Assembly (NCBI RefSeq): GCF_013141825.1
Contig: NZ_RZNH01000008.1
Span: 1,000 to 64,999, forward strand
Direction: 5' to 3'
DNA: 64,000 nucleotides
From: Marinifilum caeruleilacunae
GTDB taxonomy: Bacteria; Bacteroidota; Bacteroidia; Bacteroidales; Marinifilaceae
Shown: positions 34,156 through 42,809 of the stretch, in pieces
How the letters are laid out: every line of letters starts with the position of its first letter
Numbering within the stretch: position 1 is the stretch's first letter
The notes under the pieces: model-generated
Databases searched by the model: none
Seen by the model: the letters and a program-made list of their open reading frames with translations, nothing else
What the model was told of the DNA's origin: nothing
Program-made: the position numbers and the translations under genes

Positions 34156-34581
34156 ATGCATAAAAATGCTTCAGATATAAAAGTTACCAACCCTATCGTA
34201 TTGTTCGATGGGGTTTGTAATTTTTGTAACACTTCTGTTCGCTTTGTGCTTGCCTATAATAAAAATGAAAACATACACTTCTCTCCTCTTCAGTCTGATT
34301 TTGCAAAGCAATTGCTTGCTGAGCATCACTTATCTGCCGAAGATATGGATACAGTTGTATTTGTAGAAAACAATATGGCTTACACCAGGAGTTCTGCGGC
34401 CTTTCAGATTGCAAAACACCTAAGCAACCCGTGGAAAGCCATCCATTACTTCAGGTTCATTCCGAAGAACATAACTGATTGGATTTACAATCTAATCGCA
34501 AGGAACAGGTATTCATGGTTTGGAAAGAAGGATCGATGCATGGTTCCTAAGCCTGAATGGATGGAGAGGTTTCATGAATGA
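34156..34581 (+). CDS. DCC-family thiol-disulfide oxidoreductase-like protein
   Basis: The 141-residue protein has the DCC motif VLFDGVCNFCN (DxxCxxC) near residues 16-26. The family's F-x-PLQS segment follows near 47, and the helix KDRCMVPK lies near the end. DCC proteins are assumed to have a thioredoxin-like redox role; no substrate is known. It lies 32 bp after the arsP gene on the same strand, so it may be read with the ars operon. It is also frequent elsewhere in Bacteroidota, so the link to arsenic is only positional. Confidence 0.85.
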   Translation: MHKNASDIKVTNPIVLFDGVCNFCNTSVRFVLAYNKNENIHFSPLQSDFAKQLLAEHHLSAEDMDTVVFVENNMAYTRSSAAFQIAKHLSNPWKAIHYFRFIPKNITDWIYNLIARNRYSWFGKKDRCMVPKPEWMERFHE

Positions 34582-34668
34582 AGCTTTAATAGAATAAAGA
34601 ATGCCAATATTTGCGCTACTAAAATCTGCGTTAATCATTCACATCATAAATCTCTGCGTCTAAAAAAG

Positions 34669-34701
34669 ACAAAAAAAAACCGGAATCTTTCGATCCCGGT
34701 T
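34669..34701 (-). terminator. pfkA terminator
   Basis: The arms 34678-34687 (AACCGGAATC) and 34692-34701 (GATCCCGGTT) pair with one wobble; on the minus strand a run of nine T's follows. It lies 23 bp past the pfkA stop. Confidence 0.85.
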
Positions 34702-34723
34702 GAGCATATTTTCTTGCTTCGAA

Positions 34724-35818
34724 TTAGTCTCCAAAAGCAATACCAACACCTTTTGCTGTGGCAACAAGGTTCGATTTTGGATCAACCAGATTTTGCTGAC
34801 CAATAGCCTCCGGAAGAGGTACGCCAACTACTTCTGGGTGACGGTAAGCTACCATCTGACCAAATTTACCTTCCAACACCATTTCGAATGCCTTAACTCC
34901 AAATTGTGTTGCCAAAACACGGTCGTAAGCTACTGGAATACCTCCACGCTGTAAGTGACCAAGAACAGTAGTACGAATATCTGCTTCGATACCTGCTTCT
35001 TTTAATTCAGCAGCCAAACGATCAGCAGCACCACTCAATTTTAGGTTAGGGTTTCCAACTTCAGTACTTTCCTCAGCTAAAGCCGAACCTCCTTTTGGCA
35101 TAGCACCCTCAGCAACAACGATAATCCCAAATCCTTTACCTTTTAAGAAACGAGTATCTAATTTTTCTTTTACTTTCTTGATATCGTAAGGAATTTCAGG
35201 AATCAAACAAGCTTCTGCACCACCAGCAATTGCAGCACTTAAAGCAATCCATCCCGCATCACGTCCCATTGCTTCCAAAATAAAAACACGGTTGTGAGAT
35301 GCAGCAGTTGTTTTCAACTTATCAACCGCTTCGGTACAAATTTGAACAGCTGTTTGGTAACCGAAAGTAAAGTCGGTAGCCGAAAGGTCATTATCGATTG
35401 TTTTTGGTACACCAATAATGTTTAATCCTTTTTCGTAAAGTGCTTGTGAAATTTTCTGAGAACCATCACCACCAATGCTGATTACAGCGTCGATTCCCAA
35501 GTATTGTAACTTACGGATCATTTCATCGGAACGGTCAGCTGATCCCCAAGAACCATCTTTGTTTTTTACTGGCCAAGCAAAAGGACCACCTTTTGTAGTT
35601 GTTCCGATAATTGTACCCCCCTGGTAGTGGATACCTTTAACCGCAGCATCATCTAATATCTTAATCTCAGTCGGCTCTTTCAAAATTCCGTCGAACGACT
35701 GGATACTTCCTACAACTTCCCAATCTTTTTCTTGAGCTGCACGTTTCACAACGGCGCGAATCACAGCATTCAAACCAGGGCAATCACCACCACCGGTTGC
35801 AACTAATACTCTTTTCAT
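34724..35818 (-). CDS. pfkA: 6-phosphofructokinase
   Basis: The enzyme phosphorylates fructose 6-phosphate at C1 in glycolysis. The 364-residue protein has RVLVATGGGDCPGLNAVIRA at residues 3-22, ISIGGDGSQ near 112-120 and GVPKTIDND near 134-142. GGDGS (Gly after the Asp) is typical of ATP users, while Lys in PKTIDND is seen in PPi-type and mixed group III enzymes, so the phosphate donor is open; see findings. I use the ATG at 35818; the ATG at 35842 adds eight unlike residues. Transcribed alone. Confidence 0.88.
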   Translation of the reverse strand: MKRVLVATGGGDCPGLNAVIRAVVKRAAQEKDWEVVGSIQSFDGILKEPTEIKILDDAAVKGIHYQGGTIIGTTTKGGPFAWPVKNKDGSWGSADRSDEMIRKLQYLGIDAVISIGGDGSQKISQALYEKGLNIIGVPKTIDNDLSATDFTFGYQTAVQICTEAVDKLKTTAASHNRVFILEAMGRDAGWIALSAAIAGGAEACLIPEIPYDIKKVKEKLDTRFLKGKGFGIIVVAEGAMPKGGSALAEESTEVGNPNLKLSGAADRLAAELKEAGIEADIRTTVLGHLQRGGIPVAYDRVLATQFGVKAFEMVLEGKFGQMVAYRHPEVVGVPLPEAIGQQNLVDPKSNLVATAKGVGIAFGD

Positions 35819-36015
35819 AATTGTCAATTTAATATATTTCAATCAATTTGCTTGGCTAGCGCGGCTAAAATAAAAATATTTTTCCAAACCGAAACAAACA
35901 ATTTCACTGTCAGCGAATTGCAATCGATTTCGAGATTGTTTTTTATAATGAATTTGAATTATTATTTTTAAAAAACACAAGTTTAATATTTAGTATAAAT
36001 TAAATAATTGAGATT

Positions 36016-36035
36016 GGATTATTCTGAAATAATCC
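36016..36035. repeat. Perfect 8-bp hairpin upstream of the macrodomain gene
   Basis: GGATTATT and AATAATCC flank the loop CTGA about 80 bp before the ATG at 36114. There is no T tract. It lies in a 295-base region without ORFs between pfkA and the macrodomain gene. Confidence 0.35.
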
Positions 36036-36113
36036 TTTGAATTTGAGGGAAAAGATCAATTTACAATTTAGGATAATTCGAAGGGATAGAAAAGTAAAAT
36101 TAAACTGGAAATC

Positions 36114-36614
36114 ATGAAAATTAAAATTTTTAAGGGAGATATTACAAAATTAGAGACCGATGCCATTGTGAATGCGGCAAATCGAAGTTTATTGGGAGGT
36201 GGTGGAGTTGATGGTGCCATTCACAAGGCTGCCGGACCGGAATTATTGGAAGAGTGCCGTTTGCTAAATGGTTGTTCAACCGGAGAGGCTAAAATCACCA
36301 AGGCCTACAATTTAGCTTGCAAGCATGTAATTCATACTGTTGGACCTGTTTGGAGCGGTGGAAAATACGATGAAGACCAATTGCTAAAAAGTTGTTATAA
36401 AGAGAGCATTAAACTTGCTGAAAAATATCAATTGAAAAGCATTGCCTTCCCCAATATAAGCACGGGTGTTTATCGATATCCAAAGGAAGAAGCGGCCAAG
36501 ATTGCCATAAAAACGGTTCGCAAGCAATTGAGCAAATGTAAATTCTTGCAAGAAGTTGTGTTTTGTGTGTTCGACGATGAAAACTTACAACTGTACAACA
36601 AATTGCTTAAATAG
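36114..36614 (+). CDS. Macrodomain protein, O-acetyl-ADP-ribose deacetylase type
   Basis: The 166-residue protein is a stand-alone macrodomain of the YmdB/MacroD type. It has [22 protein letters not shown] (about residues 18-39), in which the Asn-Ala-Ala-Asn and Gly-rich loop hold ADP-ribose, then [14 protein letters not shown] near 58 and [14 protein letters not shown] near 118. Such enzymes remove ADP-ribose esters and hydrolyse O-acetyl-ADP-ribose. The end overlaps the rhodanese gene on the other strand by 8 bp. Confidence 0.9.
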   Translation: MKIKIFKGDITKLETDAIVNAANRSLLGGGGVDGAIHKAAGPELLEECRLLNGCSTGEAKITKAYNLACKHVIHTVGPVWSGGKYDEDQLLKSCYKESIKLAEKYQLKSIAFPNISTGVYRYPKEEAAKIAIKTVRKQLSKCKFLQEVVFCVFDDENLQLYNKLLK

Positions 36615-37041
36615 AAATACTTTCTTCCACCGTTTCTTCATATTTCCAGCGTTTGTACTTGCCCCAATTTAACATTTTTGTATATCCTTTTTCTTCCAAA
36701 AAGATAATCACGTTTTGTGTTTTAATGGTTAAATCACAATACAAAATCAAGGCTTTGTCTTTGGGGATTTGGTGGTAGTGTTTTTCAATTTCATGATGTG
36801 GAAAATTTCTGGCATTGGGGATGTGTCCCATTAAAAAATACTCTTCTTCTCTCACATCCAAAATCCAAATATCATCCGACTGATCTTGGGAAAGCTCCAA
36901 CATCTTATCCACTTGAAGAAAAGTTTTTAAATGTTCTCCTCCCGAAGAAATGTATCCGTAATAATTGGGTACGTGTATAAAATACCAATATACTCCAAAA
37001 GCAACAGCAACAATCGAAATTATAAGCAATATCAAATCCAT
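36607..37041 (-). CDS. Membrane-anchored rhodanese-like protein
   Basis: The 144-residue protein has an N-terminal membrane helix ([20 protein letters not shown]) and a single rhodanese domain: [23 protein letters not shown] near residues 54-76 and [22 protein letters not shown] near 95-116. The Cys in YCDLTIKT would be the persulfide-carrying residue, although the loop is not the classic CxxGxR/T, so sulfurtransferase activity is uncertain. The 3' end overlaps the macrodomain gene by 8 bp. Confidence 0.8.
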   Translation of the reverse strand: MDLILLIISIVAVAFGVYWYFIHVPNYYGYISSGGEHLKTFLQVDKMLELSQDQSDDIWILDVREEEYFLMGHIPNARNFPHHEIEKHYHQIPKDKALILYCDLTIKTQNVIIFLEEKGYTKMLNWGKYKRWKYEETVEESISI

Positions 37042-37093
37042 AGGCAGTAATTTATCACCGAAAAAATAATCGGTTCTGAATTGATTTGCAAAA

Positions 37094-37118
37094 AAAAATC
37101 TCCCATAAGGAGATTTTT
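37094..37118 (-). terminator. Terminator of the HAD gene
   Basis: AAAAATCTCC (37094-37103) pairs with GGAGATTTTT (37109-37118), perfect 10 bp with a 5-base loop; T's follow on the minus strand. It separates the HAD and rhodanese genes. Confidence 0.8.
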
Positions 37119-37154
37119 AATTTATTCTGTTTAATAAGATTTCTCGTCTTACGA

Positions 37155-37622
37155 CTATCTTTTCATTGTTGCAATAAAGGTATCGCTATCCAGGAAAAAG
37201 TCAAGCGCATCGTTGATCGATGGCAAGATCACATCCACATGGTCGATAATATCTTTATGAATTCCTTCAGCCTGTAAAGTTGCTACAGAAACCAAAGACT
37301 GCACAAATAATCCAATATCAATACGGGCATTTCCAATTGCCGCAACATTTTTACTCCCCAACGAAAGCAAAACATCTTCTTTCTCTCTGGAGTTGTTTGC
37401 TTCGTAGTATGCAATACCACTCGACAAGGCTAAATCTCGTGCATTTCCTCGTTGGTCTGATGAAATCATCACCACGTTAACTCCTAACATTTGTAAACGA
37501 TGAATTCTTTCCACCACTCCAGGAACCATTTCACCTTTCACGGTTAATGTTCCATTCGAATCTACCACCAGGGTATCGATTGTAATCGTTCCTACACCTG
37601 GAACCGCATAATCTAAACTCAT
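37155..37622 (-). CDS. HAD-superfamily soluble P-type ATPase-like phosphatase
   Basis: The 155-residue protein matches the soluble P-type ATPase-like (COG4087) group of HAD hydrolases: TLVVDSNGTLTVKGEMVPGV near residues 17-36, motif II VVMISSDQRGN near 50-60, and AAIGNARIDIGLF near 94. The second acidic residue of motif I (DxD) is Asn, as in that group. Motif III Lys is in REKEDVLL. The substrate is unknown. It stands alone between a terminator and the DUF3078 gene. Confidence 0.8.
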   Translation of the reverse strand: MSLDYAVPGVGTITIDTLVVDSNGTLTVKGEMVPGVVERIHRLQMLGVNVVMISSDQRGNARDLALSSGIAYYEANNSREKEDVLLSLGSKNVAAIGNARIDIGLFVQSLVSVATLQAEGIHKDIIDHVDVILPSINDALDFFLDSDTFIATMKR

Positions 37623-37656
37623 AGGTTAATGTTTTAATTTCAGTCACAAAATAATG

Positions 37657-37687
37657 GTTTTTAAACAATTAAAACAGGTTTAAAAAC
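37657..37687. repeat. AT-rich 10-bp inverted repeat
   Basis: GTTTTTAAAC (37657-37666) and GTTTAAAAAC (37678-37687) are perfect arms around 11 bases, between the HAD and DUF3078 genes. It could end the DUF3078 transcript on the minus strand. AT-rich stems are weak evidence. Confidence 0.35.
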
Positions 37688-37745
37688 ACACTTAATACCT
37701 TCTCTTATTCATTAAAATGGGTATTTACACCCTTGTAAAACCAAA

Positions 37746-39377
37746 TTAAAATCGATAACTAACTCCAATCGAAAAGTTCTCTTTAAACTGAACTTTCGAT
37801 CCTGTATCATCATCAGAAATTAAATGGGTTGAAAATTTCGACGATAAATATTGGTTAATCGGCATTGTTAAACTTAACTCCCAATCCACATCGATATTTT
37901 TAGGTTTTTCGCTATAATTCGAATACAAGGTAAGTTTGTTTGTTAACTCCATATCTTCCCAAAATTTCAATTTATGGGAAAGGTTTATATACGAACCAAC
38001 CTCTTTTTTCACTTTCTTATCCTCGTCGATACCATAGGCTGTTTGATCGATTAAGGCAGTATCCTTAACAATGGTATATTTTGCTGATAAGGGTGAAAGC
38101 AGGATAGACAAATTTTTGTTTGGTTTGTAATCCATACCGACAGAAGCAATAATATAAGCAGGAGCAAAAAAGTCTGACTTTAACTCTCTTGGTCCTTCGC
38201 TTGGATAGCTGTAACCTTTTACCATTTGAGTTTTTAAATTGAACTGAGCCGAGTAGTACCAATTCTTCACCGCCTTTTGTCCATATTTTGTATTAAACTC
38301 TATTCTATCCTCATTCTTTCTAAAACCATCCTCACCCGACTTTAACAATCCGTATTTTACTTTAAGACTGTTATCCCAGGTATGGTTTCCATTCTTATAA
38401 TTTGCATATGCATCAAGAGTAGATGTTGTAGCCATGGAACTTTCGCCTCCTCTCGACCAACTATCGCTCACGTGCCCCTGGTTAAATGCAACTCCTACTG
38501 TTGCTCCAACTTTCCAGATTTGAGCATAGCGTTTGTATTTTCCCAACTTGGCCAGTTTATACTGGTCGGTACGTTCTTTTTTCTCTAAAAGCACTCGTGT
38601 TCCTCTTACCTTTGAGCGCTGCACCGATTGTTGATACACATCGTCGTCTACCAGGATTCGAACCGATCGATCTGATGTATTCTGAATCCAGATTCCAATA
38701 GAATCGCGCTTATTCTTTTTCAGCCAAAATCGTTTGTAATCTTGCTTTCCATTATTGATCCAAAATTTTATCGAATCATTCATAAAATTACGAACCCCCA
38801 GAAATACCGAGTCTCTGCTAATTTCTCTGATCCATTGATGAACCGGATCATGCTCAACGTAATTGTACAGTTCATCCAGGGCTTCTGTTTTCCATGACTG
38901 CTGGTTGTTTGCTTCTTCTGTCACTTCCAAATCTGGCTGATAGCTCAAAACTTTTTCAAGCTCTATCTGCTTTTTTACTTCCCGTAAAGCTTCTTCAGTT
39001 TTACGCTCTTCGATATACTCCTTTAAATAGAAAACCATATTGCGAATACTATCGTTTCCCACATACTCTAGTAGCCTATTTACAGCCTCGCGAACCGAAT
39101 CGGTCTGATGTTGCTTTGGTGCATAATCAATGGCAAGTTCACGTACGATAAATCTAAACCCAACATTATCGATGTGATGCAATGGATCTTTTACTGGATT
39201 TAAAACCGAATCGTGGGTAAAATGACGAAGCGAATCTGCTTTATTTTGCTTAATCTTATAGACAGAATCCTCAAATCTAATCGTATCCAAAAGTAGAGAG
39301 TCCTTTTGCACCTTGGTTTGAGATCGCAAAATAAAAGGCTGAATAACAATCAGCAATACAAAAAATAATCGAATCAT
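37746..39377 (-). CDS. DUF3078-family outer-membrane protein
   Basis: The 543-residue protein has a signal peptide (MIRLFFVLLIVIQPFILRSQ). Residues 30-280 are charged and coiled. A beta-barrel-like C-terminal half has the DUF3078 sequence: WKVGATVGVAFNQGHVSDSW near 290, WDNSLKVKYGLLKSGEDG near 332, and KNWYYSAQFNLKTQMVKGYS near 370. The last residue is Phe (SIGVSYRF), the BAM recognition pattern. DUF3078 is found almost only in Bacteroidota and has no known function. The N-terminal 250-residue extension is longer than most members that I recall. Confidence 0.85.
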   Translation of the reverse strand: MIRLFFVLLIVIQPFILRSQTKVQKDSLLLDTIRFEDSVYKIKQNKADSLRHFTHDSVLNPVKDPLHHIDNVGFRFIVRELAIDYAPKQHQTDSVREAVNRLLEYVGNDSIRNMVFYLKEYIEERKTEEALREVKKQIELEKVLSYQPDLEVTEEANNQQSWKTEALDELYNYVEHDPVHQWIREISRDSVFLGVRNFMNDSIKFWINNGKQDYKRFWLKKNKRDSIGIWIQNTSDRSVRILVDDDVYQQSVQRSKVRGTRVLLEKKERTDQYKLAKLGKYKRYAQIWKVGATVGVAFNQGHVSDSWSRGGESSMATTSTLDAYANYKNGNHTWDNSLKVKYGLLKSGEDGFRKNEDRIEFNTKYGQKAVKNWYYSAQFNLKTQMVKGYSYPSEGPRELKSDFFAPAYIIASVGMDYKPNKNLSILLSPLSAKYTIVKDTALIDQTAYGIDEDKKVKKEVGSYINLSHKLKFWEDMELTNKLTLYSNYSEKPKNIDVDWELSLTMPINQYLSSKFSTHLISDDDTGSKVQFKENFSIGVSYRF

Positions 39378-39596
39378 GGGGCGTTGCTCTGTTCGGGTTA
39401 ATTATTAATTGGCTTTTGGAACTTGCAATTACCCGATGCGATAGAATAATACCGCACCTGGTGCTTGCAAAAATGTCGAATTTATTTCGTTCTTAAAAGC
39501 TTTTATGCGGGCAATCTATTCAAAAAGCGGACCAAAACGAGTTTTATTATAAATGCTTTTCCTCTCAAACGTTTGCATCTTTTTTGCTCTTAATTT

Positions 39597-39625
39597 TTGT
39601 TTCATATTAAAAAGTTTTAATTTTG
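39597..39625 (+). promoter_or_regulatory. Promoter match ahead of tnaA (TTG-N18-TAATTTTG)
   Basis: TTG at 39597-39599 and TAATTTTG at 39618-39625 are separated by 18 bases. Transcription from here would start near 39632, giving a tnaA leader of about 335 bases. Confidence 0.45.
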
Positions 39626-39647
39626 CCTCAGTAGAAAATCAGAAAGC

Positions 39648-39728
39648 ATGGAAATTAAATATCAACTTCCAAAACTGACACACAAAGTCTACCTTAACAT
39701 TAAAAACAGAGACGAGTTCCACTTCTAA
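39648..39728 (+). CDS. 26-residue leader ORF before tnaA
   Basis: ATG at 39648 to TAA at 39728 gives MEIKYQLPKLTHKVYLNI, continuing to 26 residues. It begins about 16 bases after the predicted transcription start and lies 240 bases before tnaA. The layout recalls E. coli tnaC-tnaA, but there is no Trp codon, so a Trp-sensing stall as in TnaC is not supported. It may be a chance ORF. Confidence 0.25.
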   Translation: MEIKYQLPKLTHKVYLNIKNRDEFHF

Positions 39729-39967
39729 ACCGTCTCCGGACATTCCTGTCCCATTATTTTCGAATACAATATTGAATTATGAACTGTTGATCAGGTAAAA
39801 TTACCAGGCCATTTCTTATCGCATATTTGTATTTCACTCTTTGGCTCATTCAATATCATTTAGATTGATTGATTTGTTGGACCCTTAATTGAAATTGAGT
39901 ACCACAAATCGTGAAACAGCCTACACAGATAACAAACAAAATATTAAGCAATTAAATAAAAGACATT

Positions 39968-41347
39968 ATGGAAATTCCATTTGCAGAATCATACAAAATT
40001 AAGATGGTTGAAACCATCAGAAGAAGTACTCGTGAAGAAAGAGAACAATGGTTAAAAGATGCCAATTACAACCTATTTAACCTTAAAAGCGACCAGGTTT
40101 TTATCGATTTGTTAACCGATTCGGGAACAGGTGCAATGAGTGATAAGCAGTGGTCGGCAATGATGTTGGGTGATGAAAGCTATGCTGGTGCTCGCTCATA
40201 CTACAACATGAAGGCTGCATTGAAAAACATTTTAGGCTTCGATCATTTCTTGCCAACCCACCAGGGACGTGCAGCAGAAAACGTGTTGTTCTCTGTTTTG
40301 GTTAAAGATGGTGACATTGTGCCGGGTAACTCACATTTCGACACAACAAAAGGTCATATCGAATTTAGAAAAGCAAAGGCTGTTGATTGTACCATTGATG
40401 AAGCATTTGATACAGAAATTGATCACCCATTTAAAGGAAATCTTGATCTTATAAAATTAGAATCTGTTCTTTCAACCTATCCTAAAGAGCAAATTCCAAT
40501 GATTATTGTAACCGTTACCTGTAACACTTCTGGTGGTCAGCCGGTTTCAATGGCAAACATGAAGGCAGTTAAAGAATTGGCTGATAAATATGAAATTCCT
40601 GTATGTTTCGATTCTGCACGTTTTGCCGAAAATGCATACTTCATTAAGACCCGTGAAGAAGGATATGCCGATAAAACAATCAAGGAAATTGTATTGGAAA
40701 TGTACTCGTATGCTGATATGGCAACCATGAGTTCGAAGAAAGATGCAATTGTAAACATGGGTGGTTTCATTGGTATGAAAAGTGAAGAGCTTTGGAAAAA
40801 AGCATCTACCTATAATATCATGTTCGAAGGATATGTAACCTATGGTGGTATGTCGGGTCGCGATATGAATGCATTGGCTCAAGGTTTGGATGAAGGAACC
40901 GAGTTTGATTACCTTGAAACTCGTATCAAGCAGGTTGAATACCTGGGCGGTAAACTGGAAGAGTATGGTATCCCATTTCAAAAGCCAATTGGTGGTCATG
41001 CAATCTTTGTTGATGCAAAGAAAATTTTAGCACACATTCCGAAAGAAGAATACCAGGCTCAAACATTAGGATGCGAATTGTACCTTGAAGCAGGTATTCG
41101 TGGTGTTGAAATCGGAACAATTCTGGCTGACAGAGATCCGGAAACCAGAGAGAACCGTTATCCTGATTTAGAATTGTTGCGTTTGGCTATTCCGAGAAGA
41201 ACTTATACCAACAACCACATGGATGTAATTGCTGCAGCTCTTAAGAATGTATACGATCGCAGACATGAAATCAAACATGGATTTAAGATTGTAGACGAAG
41301 CTCCAATTATGAGACACTTTACCGTGCAGTTGGAGAAGATTGACTAG
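39968..41347 (+). CDS. tnaA: Tryptophanase
   Basis: The PLP-dependent beta-eliminating lyase converts L-tryptophan to indole, pyruvate and ammonia. The 459-residue protein has the family core FIDLLTDSGTGAMSDKQWSAM, GRAAENVLF, and the PLP lysine in SSKKDAIVN (Lys257/258). Features that favour tryptophanase over tyrosine phenol-lyase are HFDTTKGH with Asp in the active site (Thr in the phenol-lyase), GIRGVEIG instead of the Arg-bearing GVRSMERG, and MRHFT with His near the C-terminus (Phe there in the phenol-lyase). DSARFAENAYFI matches E. coli TnaA. It lies behind a long leader; no tnaB permease gene is adjacent. Confidence 0.92.
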   Translation: MEIPFAESYKIKMVETIRRSTREEREQWLKDANYNLFNLKSDQVFIDLLTDSGTGAMSDKQWSAMMLGDESYAGARSYYNMKAALKNILGFDHFLPTHQGRAAENVLFSVLVKDGDIVPGNSHFDTTKGHIEFRKAKAVDCTIDEAFDTEIDHPFKGNLDLIKLESVLSTYPKEQIPMIIVTVTCNTSGGQPVSMANMKAVKELADKYEIPVCFDSARFAENAYFIKTREEGYADKTIKEIVLEMYSYADMATMSSKKDAIVNMGGFIGMKSEELWKKASTYNIMFEGYVTYGGMSGRDMNALAQGLDEGTEFDYLETRIKQVEYLGGKLEEYGIPFQKPIGGHAIFVDAKKILAHIPKEEYQAQTLGCELYLEAGIRGVEIGTILADRDPETRENRYPDLELLRLAIPRRTYTNNHMDVIAAALKNVYDRRHEIKHGFKIVDEAPIMRHFTVQLEKID

Positions 41348-41372
41348 TACAAAATCACAACTACATACTTTC

Positions 41373-41399
41373 AAGGCTCCCTTCGGGGGGCTTTTTTTG
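41373..41399 (+). terminator. tnaA terminator
   Basis: GGCTCCC (41375-41381) pairs with the GGGGGGC run (41385-41391) via one wobble around TTCG, followed by seven T's. It lies 26 bp after the tnaA stop. Confidence 0.75.
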
Positions 41400-41559
41400 T
41401 GCTTTTAAATAAAGAAATCAATCTTTAATAATTTTTATTTTTTCAGAACTGTAAAATTCCTTATTTTTAAGAAAGATCAATATATCAGCAAAATAGAAAA
41501 CTAACAAACAAAATTAATAAAGAAAAAAAGAAGCAAACTCTAACCTAAATTAACAAACT

Positions 41560-41886
41560 ATGACTACAATTGATCTTAAAGTTACACTACAACTCAACGA
41601 AGAGGATTATTTTAAAGTTGGTGATCACATTTTTACCAAAAATGACAAATTACAATCTATTGAAGAAAAGTTACACTTCTGTGGATCTTCTGCAATTAAG
41701 GTTTTCAAAGAGTATGAGAGCTTACTAACGATGGAAATCATGGATAAATGGTCAAGATTGATTAAAGCTTTAAACCAAACCACTTCGTGTTGTGCGGTAT
41801 GGGATAACCGAAAAATTATCCAGGAATTGGTTGAAAATAGAGAGCATCCCGTATCGTGGTATGTTGAAAATTGTAGAATCTGCTAA
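41560..41886 (+). CDS. Hypothetical Cys-containing protein
   Basis: The 108-residue soluble protein has no signal peptide or membrane helix. It is acidic in the N-terminal half (DLKVTLQLNEEDYFKVGDHIF). Cysteines lie near residue 42 (HFCGSS), in the pair TSCCAVWDN near 77-78, and in ENCRIC at the end. Five Cys in 108 residues, clustered late, suggest metal or redox binding (inference). I do not recognise a family. It has its own terminator and the ATG is preceded by an A-rich stretch. Confidence 0.6.
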   Translation: MTTIDLKVTLQLNEEDYFKVGDHIFTKNDKLQSIEEKLHFCGSSAIKVFKEYESLLTMEIMDKWSRLIKALNQTTSCCAVWDNRKIIQELVENREHPVSWYVENCRIC

Positions 41887-41910
41887 TTATTGCCCTAAAA
41901 CTAACAAATG

Positions 41911-41946
41911 AAAAAAAGGCTTTCTATTAATAGGAAGCCTTTTTTT
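41911..41946. terminator. Bidirectional terminator
   Basis: A 16-base arm (41911-41926) pairs with 41931-41946 with one wobble, and has A's on one side and T's on the other. It sits between the 41560 gene and the convergent TrhA/HlyIII gene. Confidence 0.85.
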
Positions 41947-41959
41947 CATATATAATTCC

Positions 41960-42643
41960 TTAAATCACCGCATAATATACCGCAATAAAGTGCGACAAAC
42001 TCCCACCAAAGACAAACAAATGCCAAATAAAATGGTTAAAAGCCAATCTTTTCCACACATAAAATATCACGCCAAGTGTATAGAAAACACCACCTATAAG
42101 TATCCATTGCAAACTCAGAGGTGGCAATACTGCACTAAATACATTATAATTGAAAACCAGAATATATCCCATAAAAAGATACATCAGTAAAGAGATCCAT
42201 TTGTACTTGCCCAACAGGAAAAGCTTATAAACAATACCAAACACCACCAAAAGCCACAAAATTGTGAGATAAATCTGCCCCATGCTGTTGTTTAGATAGA
42301 TCACCAGGAATGGGGTATAGGTTCCTGCAATCATTACGAAAATGCTGATATGATCCATCTTTCGAAATAAAATCCGTTTGGGATGATCGATCATATAATG
42401 ATACAGCGCTGAAGATGCATAAAGCAATAAAAATCCCAACAGAAAAATTAGCACTGCCAGAACTCCCTGCCACGATTGTGTTTCCCAGGTTTGAAACAAA
42501 AGCCATATGCCTGCAGGAATCACAAATACAACCCCTGCCAAATGGGAGATCCAGTTCCATAGCTCATGCAGAGATTCGCGATTGGCTAAAAATCTCTTCT
42601 TATCCTCTTTTATTTTGCTTGTAATTATGAGCAACCATTTCAT
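41960..42643 (-). CDS. PAQR/hemolysin III-family membrane protein (TrhA-like)
   Basis: The 227-residue protein has seven membrane helices and the PAQR signature. SLHELWNWISHLAGVVFVI opens the protein. YASSALYHYMIDHPKRILFRKMDHISIF lies near residues 75-102 and has the conserved Ser/His metal ligands, with HFIWHLFVFGGSLSHFIAV near 203-221. Bacterial members include hemolysin III and TrhA; the latter helps regulate membrane energetics. No hydrolase partner lies next to it. It is transcribed leftward toward the shared terminator. Confidence 0.88.
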   Translation of the reverse strand: MKWLLIITSKIKEDKKRFLANRESLHELWNWISHLAGVVFVIPAGIWLLFQTWETQSWQGVLAVLIFLLGFLLLYASSALYHYMIDHPKRILFRKMDHISIFVMIAGTYTPFLVIYLNNSMGQIYLTILWLLVVFGIVYKLFLLGKYKWISLLMYLFMGYILVFNYNVFSAVLPPLSLQWILIGGVFYTLGVIFYVWKRLAFNHFIWHLFVFGGSLSHFIAVYYAVI

Positions 42644-42809
42644 TCATTCACATTTTTAGGTTCGCAGAAATTAAATTTCCGAAAAAATGATGAAGGCACA
42701 AAGCAATTTAGAAGTACAAAAATTCCCTTCTAATGAATTTATTGTTTGACTCTACATTTTTTGATACCTTGGAATTTCTAATTTAAAATAAACCAAAATT
42801 TTTCCAGGA

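Larger units (their letters stand above)
39378..39967 (+). other. Tryptophanase leader region
   Basis: A 590-base gap without a long ORF. It contains a promoter match at 39597-39625, a short ORF at 39648-39728, a small GGACA/TGTCC hairpin at 39738-39751 and about 240 bases of AT-rich spacer before tnaA. Confidence 0.5.

Noticed and set aside
39968-41347. Tyrosine phenol-lyase instead of tryptophanase
   Set aside because: Active-site Asp in FDTTKGH, GIRGVEIG and the His in MRHFT match tryptophanase; the phenol-lyase has Thr, Arg and Phe at these places.
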